Shown: positions 1 through 6,510, counted from the stretch's first letter. The stretch: 8,739 nucleotides of DNA from Clostridiales bacterium (GCA_015058265.1 SVCR01000010.1:1-8739), one strand, 5' to 3'. The notes: generated from the letters alone by a model not told the origin. Program-made: numbers and translations.

Positions 1-586
1 ACCTTCCGAAAGGCGTGTTGCTTACCTGTGATATCTGGCCGCTTCCGCCGCACTGGTCACAAGTCTTCTTGGACGTGCCGGGTTTAGCTCCGGATCCGCC
101 GCAGGTCTTACATTTGACATTCTTGGCCAGTTCGATCTCTTTGCTGCAGCCAAACAGTGCATCTGTGAAATCTATAGTAATAGTCTTCTGCAGATCTCTG
201 CCCTTCTGCGGACCGTTTCTCCTCGCCTGAGAGCGCCTTCCGCCGCCAAAACCGCCGAACATATCGAAGATGTCGTCAAAGCCCATGCCTCCGGCTCCGC
301 CAAAGCCTCCGAAATCTCCAAATCCGCCGAATCCGCCGGTTCCCCCGCCGTAGCTAGGGTCTACGCCTGCATGACCGAATCTGTCATATTTACTCTTCTT
401 GTCAGGATCAGAAAGGACCTCATACGCTTCGTTGATCTCCTTGAACTTATCCTCTGCAGACTTATCGCCCGGATTCCTGTCGGGATGGTATTTCATAGCC
501 AGCTTTCTGAAAGCTTTCTTGATCTCATCATCAGAAGCTCCCTTCTGCAGCCCGAGCACCTCATAATAATCCCTTTTTTCAGCCAT
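1..586 (-). CDS. dnaJ: Chaperone protein DnaJ (Hsp40), C-terminus cut by the left window edge
   Basis: J-domain co-chaperone that delivers unfolded protein to DnaK and stimulates its ATPase in the cytoplasm. I translated 195 residues from the ATG at 586. Residues 1-70 are a J domain with the essential HPD motif at 34-36. They are followed by a Gly/Phe-rich region (about 80-125), then the start of the zinc-finger domain with two CxxCxGxG repeats (CKTCGGSG and CDQCGGSG), as in type I DnaJ. The remaining zinc motifs and the substrate-binding domain lie outside the window. The start is set by the J-domain N-terminus ([12 protein letters not shown]) and an AAGGAA ribosome site at 597-602, 10 nt upstream. 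It lies 61 bp after dnaK with no evident terminator between, so it is probably the last gene of the hrcA operon visible here. Identity is secure; only completeness is unknown. Confidence 0.97.
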   Translation of the reverse strand, partial: MAEKRDYYEVLGLQKGASDDEIKKAFRKLAMKYHPDRNPGDKSAEDKFKEINEAYEVLSDPDKKSKYDRFGHAGVDPSYGGGTGGFGGFGDFGGFGGAGGMGFDDIFDMFGGFGGGRRSQARRNGPQKGRDLQKTITIDFTDALFGCSKEIELAKNVKCKTCGGSGAKPGTSKKTCDQCGGSGQISQVSNTPFGR

Positions 587-627
587 TTCCGGTATATTCC
601 TTCCATAAATAGTTTTAGTTTATTGTC

Positions 628-648
628 ATACACTTTCAGTCAGTGTAT
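628..648 (-). other. Small hairpin in the dnaK-dnaJ spacer
   Basis: Perfect 7-bp inverted repeat, ATACACT and AGTGTAT, with a 7-nt loop. It begins at the last base of the dnaK stop codon. No U-run follows in the minus direction, so it is not a standard terminator. It could stabilise the dnaK 3' end, slow polymerase, or mark an mRNA processing point between dnaK and dnaJ. The structure is seen in the sequence; any role is inference. Confidence 0.45.
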
Positions 649-2543
649 CAGTCTTCGTCTACTACTTCGTAGTCAGCATCAACAGTATTGTCGTTTCCGC
701 CTGTGCTGCCGCCTGCGTTTCCGCCGAAGCCGCCCATGTTGCCCATGTTGTTAGGGTCAAAGCCTGCGCCTGCACCTGCACCTGCGCCTGCATTCTGAGC
801 ATTAGCCTGAGCTTCCTGGTAGATCCTTGTTGAGATCGGATAGAACGCATTAGTCAGTGCTTCCATCTTAGTCTTCATATCCTCGACATCATTAGCATCG
901 ATAGCCTTCTGGAGCTCTTCTCTTGCAGACTGTACAGCAGCCTTCTCCTGATCAGTTGCCTTGTCCTCGAGATCCTTCATCTGTCTCTCTGTCTCGAAGA
1001 GCATTCCTTCTGCCTGGTTCTTGGTCTCAACAGCTTCCCTCTGCTTCTTGTCTTCTTCAGCATACTGCTCAGCTTCTTTGATCTTAGCATTGATCTCATC
1101 CTCTGAGAGCTTGGTCGAAGAAGTGATAGTGATCTTCTGCTCTTTGCCTGTAGCCAGGTCCTTAGCGCTTACGTTAACGATACCGTTTGCATCGATATCG
1201 AATGTGACTTCGATCTGTGGTATTCCGCGTGGAGCAGGTGCAATGCCTGTCAGCTGGAATCTTCCGAGTGTGATGTTGTCGGCAGCCATCTGTCTCTCAC
1301 CCTGCATTACGTGGATATCTACTGCTGTCTGGTTATCTGCAGCTGTTGAGAAGATCTGGCTCTTCTTAGTAGGGATCGTTGTATTTCTCTCGATAAGCTT
1401 TGTTGCTACTCCGCCGAGTGTCTCGATGGAAAGTGAAAGCGGTGTTACATCGAGGAGCAGGATATCGTTTACCTCTCCTGTGAGAACTCCTGCCTGGATG
1501 GATGCGCCGATAGCAACGCACTCATCAGGGTTGATGCCCTTGAACGGCTCCTTACCTGTTACTCTCTTTACAGCTTCCTGAACAGCAGGGATACGTGTGG
1601 ATCCGCCTACGAGGATGACCTTAGCGAGGTCAGCAGATGTGACGCCTGCATCCTGCATAGCTTTGTGCATAGGCTCGATAGTCCTGTCAACGAGATCCTT
1701 AGTGAGCTGTTCAAATCTTGCTCTTGTTACGTCCATATCAAGATGGAGCGGACCTGCTTCTGAAACTGTGATGAACGGCAGGTTGACCTTAGTTGTCTGT
1801 GCGCTGGAGAGCTCTTTTTTAGCTTTCTCAGCAGCTTCTGTCAGTCTCTGAAGAGCCATCTTATCCTTTCTGAGGTCGATGCCGTGCTCTTTCTGGAAGC
1901 TGTCAGCGAGGAAGTTCATGAGAGCGTTGTCGAAGTCATCTCCGCCGAGGTGAGTATCACCATTAGTTGCGAGTACTTCGAATACTCCGTCGCCGAGCTC
2001 GAGTACGGATACATCGAATGTACCGCCGCCGAGGTCGTAAACCAGGATCTTATGGCTTCCTGTGTCTTTGTCAAGGCCGTATGCAAGAGATGCTGCTGTA
2101 GGCTCGTTGATGATCCTCTTAACATCAAGTCCTGCGATCTTTCCGGCATCCTTGGTTGCCTGCTTCTGTGCGTCTGAGAAGTATGCAGGAACAGTGATAA
2201 CTGCCTCTGTGACCTTCTCTCCGAGATAAGCTTCTGCATCGGATTTGAGCTTAGCAAGGATCATAGCTGAGATATCCTGCGGAGTGTATTTCTTTCCATC
2301 GATATCTACTGTATATGCTTCGCCCATATGTCTCTTGATGGAAGCGATTGTTCTGTCAGGGTTAGTAATTGCCTGTCTCTTGGCTGTCTCGCCGACAAGT
2401 CTCTCGCCCTTAGTTGTAAATGCTACTACTGATGGTGTTGTTCTTGTACCTTCAGCATTAGTGATAACTGTTGGCTCGCCGCCTTCCAGTACTGCTACGC
2501 AGCTGTTGGTGGTTCCAAGGTCGATTCCTATAACTTTGCTCAT
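648..2543 (-). CDS. dnaK: Molecular chaperone DnaK (Hsp70)
   Basis: Cytoplasmic ATP-driven Hsp70 that binds exposed hydrophobic segments of client proteins and works with DnaJ and GrpE. The 631 residues are full length. The nucleotide-binding domain spans about 1-360, with the phosphate-1 motif IDLGTTNSC (7-15), phosphate-2 [10 protein letters not shown] (170-179) and adenosine motif VGGSTRIP (312-319). The interdomain linker is LLLDVTPLS (362-370). The substrate-binding beta domain runs to about 500, followed by the helical lid and a Gly/Asn-rich tail ending EVVDED. The short segment after SIKRHMG (68-74) lacks the extra loop of proteobacterial DnaK, a Gram-positive trait. Just after the linker the usual LGIETLGG reads LSIETLGG, a mild substitution. 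The start has a strong GGGAGGA site 7 nt upstream (2551-2557). It follows grpE by 106 bp and precedes dnaJ by 61 bp, and is expected to be under HrcA/CIRCE control. Confidence 0.99.
   Translation of the reverse strand: MSKVIGIDLGTTNSCVAVLEGGEPTVITNAEGTRTTPSVVAFTTKGERLVGETAKRQAITNPDRTIASIKRHMGEAYTVDIDGKKYTPQDISAMILAKLKSDAEAYLGEKVTEAVITVPAYFSDAQKQATKDAGKIAGLDVKRIINEPTAASLAYGLDKDTGSHKILVYDLGGGTFDVSVLELGDGVFEVLATNGDTHLGGDDFDNALMNFLADSFQKEHGIDLRKDKMALQRLTEAAEKAKKELSSAQTTKVNLPFITVSEAGPLHLDMDVTRARFEQLTKDLVDRTIEPMHKAMQDAGVTSADLAKVILVGGSTRIPAVQEAVKRVTGKEPFKGINPDECVAIGASIQAGVLTGEVNDILLLDVTPLSLSIETLGGVATKLIERNTTIPTKKSQIFSTAADNQTAVDIHVMQGERQMAADNITLGRFQLTGIAPAPRGIPQIEVTFDIDANGIVNVSAKDLATGKEQKITITSSTKLSEDEINAKIKEAEQYAEEDKKQREAVETKNQAEGMLFETERQMKDLEDKATDQEKAAVQSAREELQKAIDANDVEDMKTKMEALTNAFYPISTRIYQEAQANAQNAGAGAGAGAGFDPNNMGNMGGFGGNAGGSTGGNDNTVDADYEVVDED
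732..791 (-). repeat. Micro-repeats coding the Gly-rich DnaK C-terminal tail
   Basis: Five tandem hexamers (GCCTGC or ACCTGC on the plus strand) at 762-791 encode an alternating Ala-Gly run. A 9-bp unit (GCCCATGTT) repeated twice at 732-749 encodes Asn-Met-Gly twice. Low-complexity tails are common in DnaK. The repeats mean the tail length may vary between strains by replication slippage in multiples of three, without a frameshift. Confidence 0.7.
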
Positions 2544-2603
2544 TTGTATTTCCTCCCTTATAAACAGGTTTTTTAACTATTTTTGGTTCGATTTATTCTG
2601 ACT

Positions 2604-2634
2604 CACGATGCTTAAACATGGCTTAAACATCATG
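2604..2634 (-). other. Repeat and hairpin in the grpE-dnaK spacer
   Basis: The 106-bp spacer holds a 10-bp direct repeat, GCTTAAACAT, at 2610-2619 and 2621-2630. On the minus-strand RNA, CATGATG (2634-2628) can pair with CATCGTG (2610-2604), giving 7 pairs with one G-U. No U-run follows, so it is not an intrinsic terminator. It could be an mRNA processing or stability element, which would fit the need for more DnaK than GrpE. I see no clear promoter or second CIRCE in the spacer. Confidence 0.4.
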
Positions 2635-2649
2635 TATTTCGCATATCAT

Positions 2650-3273
2650 TTATTTTCTTACTACTGCTACCATAGACGGTCTGATGACTTTATCATTGAG
2701 TTTATATCCTTTCTGAAGCTCTTTACTGACAACGCCATCGTCATATTCATCTGACTGATCCGTCATTACGGCGTTATGAACGTTAGGGTCGAATTCTTCA
2801 CCTACTGCGCTGATCACCGTAAGCCCGGCATGCTCGAGTGCTGTCTTCAGCTGCTCGAATATCAGTTCCATTCCTTTGGCATATCCTTCGACATCATCAG
2901 ATTCTGTGCTCAGAGCTCTCTCAAAGTTATCAAGTACCGGCAGCAATTCTCCGATTATCTTTTCATTCGCGTAAGCATGTATATCCGATTTCTCTCTGGC
3001 AGCCCGCCTCTTGAAGTTCTGGAACTCGGCCATGAGCCTCATATAGCGCTCCGATTCCTTCTCTGCCTGAGCTTCATCTTCGCTCTTAGTGTCTGTCTTC
3101 TCCTCTTCTGATTCCGGGGTCTGTTCTGCAGCTTCGTCCTGACCTGAGGCCTTGCTCTGTTCCTCTGCCGCGGTCTCTTCACCGACTTTGCCGGCAGTTT
3201 CTTCAGCAGCCGCTGCTTCTTTTTCCTCGTTCCCGTCCTCAATAGGGATCTCTTTGCGTGTTTCTTCTGCCAT
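2650..3273 (-). CDS. grpE: Nucleotide exchange factor GrpE
   Basis: Dimeric co-chaperone that opens the DnaK nucleotide-binding cleft to release ADP. It has 207 residues, close to the family norm. Residues 1-70 are a Glu/Ala-rich, acidic, probably disordered extension. About 70-148 form the long helix and dimerisation region (RYMRLMAEFQNFKRR at 76-90, LLPVLDNFERAL at 110-121). About 150-207 form the C-terminal beta domain with FDPNVHNAV (161-169) and the GrpE signature GYKLNDKVIRPSMVAV (189-204). The ATG at 3273 has a GAAAGGA site 9 nt upstream (3283-3289). It starts 26 bp after the hrcA stop codon, consistent with one transcript. The Glu/Ala tract is longer than in minimal GrpE proteins but is not a conserved functional part of the family. 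Confidence 0.98.
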   Translation of the reverse strand: MAEETRKEIPIEDGNEEKEAAAAEETAGKVGEETAAEEQSKASGQDEAAEQTPESEEEKTDTKSEDEAQAEKESERYMRLMAEFQNFKRRAAREKSDIHAYANEKIIGELLPVLDNFERALSTESDDVEGYAKGMELIFEQLKTALEHAGLTVISAVGEEFDPNVHNAVMTDQSDEYDDGVVSKELQKGYKLNDKVIRPSMVAVVRK

Positions 3274-3299
3274 TATGAGTTATCCTTTCATGTAGTGGT

Positions 3300-4343
3300 T
3301 TATTTTTCTCTATTGTCAGTACCATCTTTCAGCCTGAACGATTCGCTGAGATTATTTGTAAGGTACTCCATTATTGAAGTGATCTCGCCATACTTCATCC
3401 TTGTCGGTCCGATAACTCCGATCTTGCCTACCAGCTTGCCGTCAACATGATATGTTGCGGTGATCAAAGTGCAGTCCTTCATGGCGTCATTTTCATCGCC
3501 TATAGTTACGACAACGCCGTCTGCCCTCTCCAGCATCTTTCGCGTGAACCAATCCTTACGGGCAAACAGCTCCATAAAATCTCTTGCCCTGTCGATACTG
3601 GAGTACTCAGGAAGATTGAAGATGTTGGTCATTCCCTCCATATAAAGGTTTACGTTGAGCATGTCCTCCAGAGTCCTGATGAAGCCCGGCATAACGTTCC
3701 CCTTGAGTGAACTCAAGGCCTCAATGTCTGTCCCGGCCTCTTCTATGATCTCACTCTTGAGAACATCGTCCAAGGTACGCCCCTTGTACATCACAGTCAT
3801 GTTCTTGCTCAACAGTTCAAGTGCCTCCTGTGTGTAAGGGACCTTGATCCTCATAGTAGTGTTTGTTATATTGCCGCTCTCGCCGACGATCATTAGTATC
3901 AGTGTCCTCTCATCGACCGGCAGTATCCTGATAAAGCTGATCGTCTCCTCATTGGTCGCCGGAGTCATAGCGAACGAGGCCAGATGAGTGATCTCAGACA
4001 GCAATTCTGCTGCATGCCTTATTGTCGCATCGAACTCATCTCTGCTTGCTGACAGCCTTTCATTGATCAATCGTTTCTCTCTGGCACTCAGATTCTTCTT
4101 CTTCATCAGATTGTTGACGTATAATCTGTACGCCTTGTCTGACGGTACTCTTCCTGCCGAAGTATGAGGATGTGTCAGATAACCCATTTCCTCAAGATCT
4201 GACATCTCATTGCGTATGGTCGCAGGGCTGACACCAAGGTCATATTTCTTCGCTATAGATCTTGATCCGACCGGCTCGGCATTTTCAACATAGTCATTGA
4301 TGATTGCCTGCAGTATCTGTAATTGTCTTTCGCTCAGATCCAT
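3300..4343 (-). CDS. hrcA: Heat-inducible transcription repressor HrcA
   Basis: Repressor of class I heat-shock genes that binds CIRCE operators. In the known model its active fold depends on the GroEL chaperonin, so titration of GroEL by misfolded protein derepresses the regulon. It has 347 residues, the usual length. The N-terminal winged helix-turn-helix (about 1-75) contains the hallmark VSPATIRNEMSDLEEMGYL (38-56), followed by HPHTSAGRVPSDKAYRLYV (58-76). The GAF-like dimer domain occupies the middle. The C-terminal signature DCTLITATYHVDGKLVGKIG (290-309) is followed by VIGPTRMKYGEI (310-321). The start is ATG at 4343, with AAGGAGG 6 nt upstream (4350-4356). As first gene of the operon directly behind its own CIRCE site, it should repress itself along with grpE, dnaK and dnaJ. 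Confidence 0.98.
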   Translation of the reverse strand: MDLSERQLQILQAIINDYVENAEPVGSRSIAKKYDLGVSPATIRNEMSDLEEMGYLTHPHTSAGRVPSDKAYRLYVNNLMKKKNLSAREKRLINERLSASRDEFDATIRHAAELLSEITHLASFAMTPATNEETISFIRILPVDERTLILMIVGESGNITNTTMRIKVPYTQEALELLSKNMTVMYKGRTLDDVLKSEIIEEAGTDIEALSSLKGNVMPGFIRTLEDMLNVNLYMEGMTNIFNLPEYSSIDRARDFMELFARKDWFTRKMLERADGVVVTIGDENDAMKDCTLITATYHVDGKLVGKIGVIGPTRMKYGEITSIMEYLTNNLSESFRLKDGTDNREK

Positions 4344-4373
4344 GGTGCGCCTCCTTGTCCTTTTATATTTCTG

Positions 4374-4400
4374 TTAGCACTCACTTCATCAGAGTGCTAA
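4374..4400 (-). promoter_or_regulatory. CIRCE operator (HrcA-binding site)
   Basis: Perfect inverted repeat TTAGCACTC, 9-bp spacer, GAGTGCTAA. This matches the known CIRCE consensus in both arms and spacer length. It lies about 30 bp upstream of the hrcA start and just downstream of the predicted transcription start, so bound HrcA would block initiation. In the transcript it would also form a hairpin in the 5' leader. Confidence 0.98.
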
Positions 4401-4411
4401 TCGCTGTACAT

Positions 4412-4440
4412 AATATACTCCGCTGATGCCCCTATGTCAA
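4412..4440 (-). promoter_or_regulatory. Sigma-A type promoter of the hrcA operon
   Basis: On the minus strand, a consensus -35 TTGACA (4435-4440) is separated by 17 bp from a -10 TATATT (4412-4417). Initiation would be near 4404-4406, immediately before the CIRCE operator. This is the classic layout of a class I heat-shock promoter: a vegetative promoter held off by HrcA. Confidence 0.9.
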
Positions 4441-4451
4441 CCTTTATTTTG

Positions 4452-4584
4452 TACTCTCTACGCAACAACAGACCGCCCCACCCCTAAGGGGATGAGACGG
4501 CCTGTCTTAACTCTTTTGATTCATTGTTCTCAGCAGTTTGAACGCCCTGTTTTCAGACTTCAGTACTCCCCTGAATAGAGAGTA
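4452..4584 (-). repeat. Nested inverted repeat around the protease 3' region
   Basis: TACTCTCTA (4452-4460) and TAGAGAGTA (4576-4584) are perfect 9-bp inverted copies that enclose the hairpin at 4468-4505. A second small stem, TTCAG/CTGAA with a 7-nt loop, lies inside, next to the right arm. Together they could fold into a multi-stem 3' untranslated structure, or be the ends of a small inverted-repeat element. A chance match of this length over 133 bp is unlikely but not excluded. Confidence 0.4.
4468..4505 (-). terminator. Probable intrinsic terminator after the protease gene
   Basis: Minus-strand hairpin with 5' arm ACAGGCCGTCTCA, a bulged T and CCCC, a TTA loop, then GGGG and TGGGGCGGTCTGT. 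Three non-Watson-Crick positions are G-U pairs in the minus transcript but would be A-C mismatches in a plus transcript, so it is selected as minus-strand RNA. The following run (TGTTG) is only weakly U-rich, so termination efficiency is uncertain. It separates the protease gene from the hrcA promoter. Confidence 0.65.
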
Positions 4585-4610
4585 TCGAGATTTTCTGTAA
4601 TGGTATAAAG

Positions 4611-6401
4611 CTATTTTGCTCTGACTGAGATGGTTCTGCTGCAGCGGCTCAGAGCCTTCCGCCCGTCATAGGTAGTACCATATGCCTGCAACCGGTACCT
4701 GTATTTCCGTTTATGCGATACGTGCTTGTCCGTCCAGGAAGTCCTTTTGCCCTTAAGTGATGCTACTTTCTTCCAATGTCCTTTTTTTGCGGAAGATCTG
4801 TATACTACTATCTTGTTCACATGCGCAAATGACGGCCTTGAGAACCGCAGTCTTACGCCTTTCTTCTTCGCCTTAGCAGAGATGAACTTTGGCGCCGGCA
4901 TCTTCTTCTTTCGAGATGATGGCGTTGTAGCCTTGATCGCTTTGTGCAGCTGCAGGGATGAGATCTTACTACCCTTTGAGTTTATAAGTGTTCCGTTTTT
5001 CTCTGCATGCATGGCCGCCAGTCGAACCGCATCATACGCATTTATCATACCGGAACCTGTCATATCGTCCCATCCGCTGAGGTAAAGGTCGTGCGATGAT
5101 TGTATGAGTATGTCTTTTACTTCGGATCTTGTAAGCGAAGGATCTACAAAGCGAATAAGAGCACATACCGCAGATGTGTGCGCCGCTGCGCTTGAAGAGT
5201 GCCCACTCCATGCATAACGTTTTCCGAGAGTTGCAACGCGGATCGCATGACCCGGTGCTGACACAGTCTTAGCCGGACCGAAGTTCGAATCTCTCAGTTT
5301 CACGTTTCCCCAAGCATTTGTGTATCTATCTGCAGGTATGGCTGATATAGTTTCTTCGAAATCCGATGGATAATATGGAGCTGTCGTTAAGTTATTGCCG
5401 GCTGAGCAGCAGACCACTATATCATCAGAAGCTACTTTCTTGATCTCTTCATGGAGTGCAGGATCATCGTGATATGATCCTTCGTAGTCCTTATTGCATG
5501 CAAGGTATCCCATCGACATATTGATCACCTTCGCGCCATGTGTTCTGGCGTATTCAAGGCCTGCAATAATGTCTCTGGTGGATGCTGAATACTGGGCTGA
5601 CCTGCTATGATTTACAAAAACATTTACGCCAAACAGGCTGATGATATTGTTCCTGTGTCCCGTCGCAATGCCGTCACACCCCTTACCATTACCTGTATCA
5701 GCAGCTATAATTGAGGCCGTCCTCGTCCCGTGGCGGTAAACAGCAACGGATGGTGTGATCTCTCCCTCGATAGTACGGACACAGTTCTCTTTATCAATAT
5801 TCTTCTGCAGATCAGGGTGATCCAGCTCGATCCCCGTATCGATGGTAGCGACTACTACTTTCGTCGTGTAAGGCAGATCCAGTTTGTCTATGAGGTCCCA
5901 TGCTTCCTTGGTATTCAGGTAATTGAAATTCCAGCCTCTCGGCGACCACTTCTTTTTCTTTTTGTATTTTTTCCTTTTGAGTTTTTTATTTTTTGATTTT
6001 TTATTCTTTTTTCTTTTGTTTTTCGTTTTTTTCTGTTTTGCTTTTCCCCCGTCGACCGAATAATAATAATTGGGCTGGGCAAAGCTTATGCTGCTTTCAG
6101 AGGCGAGTTCCTCCAGCTTTTCTTCAACCGAGATCTCTCCTGTATCTACTGATACGACCTCTCCCTTCTGTATCACAGATGAAGGATCCTCAGATACTTC
6201 ATCTGTAATAGAAGTTATATCGCCGCCTGCTATTTCTTCTGCTTTTTCCAAAGAAATATCTTCCCTGAAGGAAACGAGAATCTCATTCTCCTCATATTCC
6301 TGCAGATCAGAGGCCGGATCAAGCTCCGCATCTTCCGCAAAAGCGGACAGAGGCGATAGCAGCATCATAATACATAAAAAAGCGGATAATAGTTTTTTCA
6401 T
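4611..6401 (-). CDS. Secreted subtilisin-family (S8) serine protease with Lys-rich linker and FN3-like tail
   Basis: Predicted exported endopeptidase of 596 residues, counted from the ATG at 6401. Residues 1-22 are a signal peptide (charged MKK, hydrophobic core, AFA before the cut). About 38-118 resemble a subtilisin pro-domain (EILVSFREDI, then FAQPNYYY). Residues 120-151 are a Lys-rich linker with 23 of 32 Lys/Arg. The catalytic domain spans about 160-465, with Asp188 in ATIDTGIELDHPDL, His224 in YRHGTRTAS, oxyanion Asn336 in SAGNN, and Ser403 in SGHSSSAAAHTSA. The motifs are divergent: the usual GTSMAxPH reads HSSSAAAH. About 500-596 look like a basic fibronectin-III-type domain (KIVVYRSSAKKGHWKKVASL). 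The upstream in-frame TAA at 6408-6410 restricts the start to ATG 6401 or TTG 6404. Its substrate is unknown; the neighbouring surface protein is one candidate. Family assignment is firm, activity probable. Confidence 0.92.
   Translation of the reverse strand: MKKLLSAFLCIMMLLSPLSAFAEDAELDPASDLQEYEENEILVSFREDISLEKAEEIAGGDITSITDEVSEDPSSVIQKGEVVSVDTGEISVEEKLEELASESSISFAQPNYYYSVDGGKAKQKKTKNKRKKNKKSKNKKLKRKKYKKKKKWSPRGWNFNYLNTKEAWDLIDKLDLPYTTKVVVATIDTGIELDHPDLQKNIDKENCVRTIEGEITPSVAVYRHGTRTASIIAADTGNGKGCDGIATGHRNNIISLFGVNVFVNHSRSAQYSASTRDIIAGLEYARTHGAKVINMSMGYLACNKDYEGSYHDDPALHEEIKKVASDDIVVCCSAGNNLTTAPYYPSDFEETISAIPADRYTNAWGNVKLRDSNFGPAKTVSAPGHAIRVATLGKRYAWSGHSSSAAAHTSAVCALIRFVDPSLTRSEVKDILIQSSHDLYLSGWDDMTGSGMINAYDAVRLAAMHAEKNGTLINSKGSKISSLQLHKAIKATTPSSRKKKMPAPKFISAKAKKKGVRLRFSRPSFAHVNKIVVYRSSAKKGHWKKVASLKGKRTSWTDKHVSHKRKYRYRLQAYGTTYDGRKALSRCSRTISVRAK
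5949..6044 (-). other. Lys-rich linker of the protease, coded by A-tracts
   Basis: This segment codes for 32 residues between pro-domain and catalytic domain, of which 21 are Lys and 2 Arg. On the plus strand it contains six T-runs of six or seven bases (5967-5972, 5982-5987, 5989-5994, 5997-6002, 6007-6012, 6026-6032), unlike the rest of the gene. The position is where propeptide cleavage would occur, so it may act as a processing site or as a cationic binding segment. The homopolymers make it a candidate site for slippage. Confidence 0.8.
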
Positions 6402-6409
6402 CAAACATT

Positions 6410-6452
6410 AGGCAATTCTTCCTCTCTTATATAAGAGCAGGAAGAATTGCCT
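6410..6452 (-). promoter_or_regulatory. Long perfect hairpin that buries the protease ribosome-binding site
   Basis: Arms AGGCAATTCTTCCT (6410-6423) and AGGAAGAATTGCCT (6439-6452) are perfect inverted copies. They flank CTCTTATATAAGAG (6424-6437), itself a perfect palindrome, giving about 20 bp of stem with a single bulged base. The only strong Shine-Dalgarno-like stretch, AGAGAGGAAG (6427-6418), lies entirely in the 3' side of the stem in the minus transcript. No U-run follows on either strand, so it does not look like a standard terminator. Likely roles are translational control of the protease, mRNA stabilisation, or a binding site for a dimeric regulator. The structure is certain from sequence; the role is inferred. 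Confidence 0.75.
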
Positions 6453-6497
6453 GTGTCCTTTCGATTAAATTAGGTTAATATTGCGGTTTCACTTTTC

Positions 6498-6510
6498 AAG
6501 AAATGCCTAA
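6498..6510 (-). repeat. Extra copy of one hairpin arm next to the surface-protein stop codon
   Basis: On the minus strand this reads TTAGGCATTTCTT, matching 12 of 13 bases of TTAGGCAATTCTT, the exact complement of the hairpin's downstream arm with its flank (6408-6420). It begins 3 nt after the stop codon of the surface protein. It could compete with the nearer arm for pairing with the downstream arm, or be a remnant of a duplicated element. Confidence 0.5.

Noticed and set aside
371..1581. Plus-strand open frames opposite dnaJ and dnaK (371-754 and 961-1581)
   Set aside because: They are mirror frames of strongly conserved minus-strand genes, with Ser/Leu/Arg-rich translations and no recognisable domain.
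2776..3111. Plus-strand frame opposite grpE
   Set aside because: It overlaps grpE fully and has no family features or convincing ribosome site.
4509..4595. Short minus-strand open stretch (ending VLKSENRAFKLLRTMNQKS) before the terminator hairpin
   Set aside because: It has no usable start codon of its own and continues from an alternative frame of the protease. A gene remnant cannot be told from chance.
6402..6404. TTG at 6404 as the protease start
   Set aside because: ATG at 6401 directly follows and gives a normal MKK signal peptide. TTG stays possible but adds only one residue.
6319..6408. 29-codon minus-strand frame overlapping the protease start, as a gene
   Set aside because: It has no recognisable product and lies within the protease coding region. 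It is kept only as a possible translational decoy in the findings.
6410..6452. The long hairpin as an ordinary rho-independent terminator
   Set aside because: Neither side is followed by a U-run, and it overlaps the protease ribosome site. Some termination activity is not excluded.
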